DNA of 5,908 bases from Hyphomicrobiales bacterium (GTDB lineage: Bacteria > Pseudomonadota > Alphaproteobacteria > Rhizobiales > Beijerinckiaceae). A model generated the notes under the pieces. It saw only the letters and a program-made list of their open reading frames with translations. It was not told where the DNA came from and searched no databases. This document shows, piece after piece, positions 5,818 through 5,908 of this stretch (positions are counted from its first letter, which is position 1; the number at the start of each line of letters is the position of its first letter). Both the position numbers and the translations under genes were made by a program. The stretch is taken from contig JAQGKN010000134.1 of assembly GCA_028290085.1 (NCBI GenBank), positions 1-5,908 of the forward strand. The letters run 5' to 3'.

Positions 5818-5908
5818 CGAAGCGGTCGCTCATGACAAGGAACCCTCTCCAGAGTATTGTAAGCTTGTAAAGATAAGATGCATGGCCGAGGCTTGGGACA
5901 TGGCTCTC
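5804..5908 (+). CDS. Unidentified lower-GC reading frame, C-terminus outside window
   Basis: ATG 5804 opens 35 codons to the right edge without a stop (begins MGLLDEAVAHDKEPSPEY, later AEAWDMAL). It overlaps the portal end by 14 bp. The same frame is open further left, with an earlier ATG at 5750. By my count 5781-5908 is about 51% GC, and 5851-5880 only about 30%, with TTA, GTA, ATA and AGA codons rare elsewhere in the window. I do not recognise the family. Neither ATG has a convincing Shine-Dalgarno at normal spacing. The frame could be a separate gene, or the continuation of the portal extension if one more shift occurred at the G6 run 5775-5780. A prohead protease would be expected here in an RcGTA-like order, and nothing visible resembles one. 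Confidence 0.3.
   Translation, partial: MGLLDEAVAHDKEPSPEYCKLVKIRCMAEAWDMAL

Noticed and set aside
5836..5874. Short plus-strand frame starting at ATG 5835 (MTRNPLQSIVSL)
   Set aside because: It ends after 12 codons and has no ribosome binding site; the frame from 5804 is longer and open to the edge.

Overview
The base composition is GC-rich (roughly 60-65% by eye) with strongly G/C-ending codons. Together with the type of intergenic palindrome at 2327-2408 and the kind of phage/GTA packaging proteins encoded, this suggests an alphaproteobacterium, probably of the Hyphomicrobiales (Rhizobiales) type. That placement is inference from style, not from a marker gene.

Layout. (a) Positions 1-592, minus strand: the N-terminal 197 codons of a sugar phosphate isomerase/epimerase-like TIM-barrel protein, running off the left edge. 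(b) Positions 593-738: a short divergent intergenic region with the ubiD leader hairpin and a strong ribosome binding site. (c) Positions 739-2289, plus strand: an intact UbiD-family (prenylated-FMN) decarboxylase with its catalytic E-R-E set in place. (d) Positions 2290-2608: a non-coding spacer with a chromosomal palindromic repeat, a sigma70-like promoter whose spacer holds an inverted repeat, and a Rho-independent-terminator-like hairpin between that promoter and the next gene. (e) Positions 2609-5817, plus strand: the start of a phage or GTA-like head module in the classical order small terminase, large terminase, portal. (f) Positions 5780-5908: GC drops to about 50%, and an unidentified reading frame overlaps the portal end and leaves the window.

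The main result is that the packaging module is broken while the metabolic genes are not. The large terminase is split near 3732-3740: an intact Walker A/B ATPase half, then an intact RNase H-like nuclease half in another frame. The portal gene is split near 5046-5052 with family-typical sequence on both sides. The best ribosome binding site for the portal lies before an ATG in yet another frame, so a third lesion near its start is likely. The neighbouring 516-codon decarboxylase is uninterrupted, so general low read quality is a weaker explanation than decay of a remnant prophage or GTA cluster, but an assembly check is needed.

The portal also carries a low-complexity C-terminal extension ending in an ESQPRDDIGRWTS-type motif. 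A lower-GC reading frame follows where a prohead protease gene would be expected. This junction and the promoter-attenuator arrangement before the small terminase are the most unusual parts of the window. I see no complete new system.
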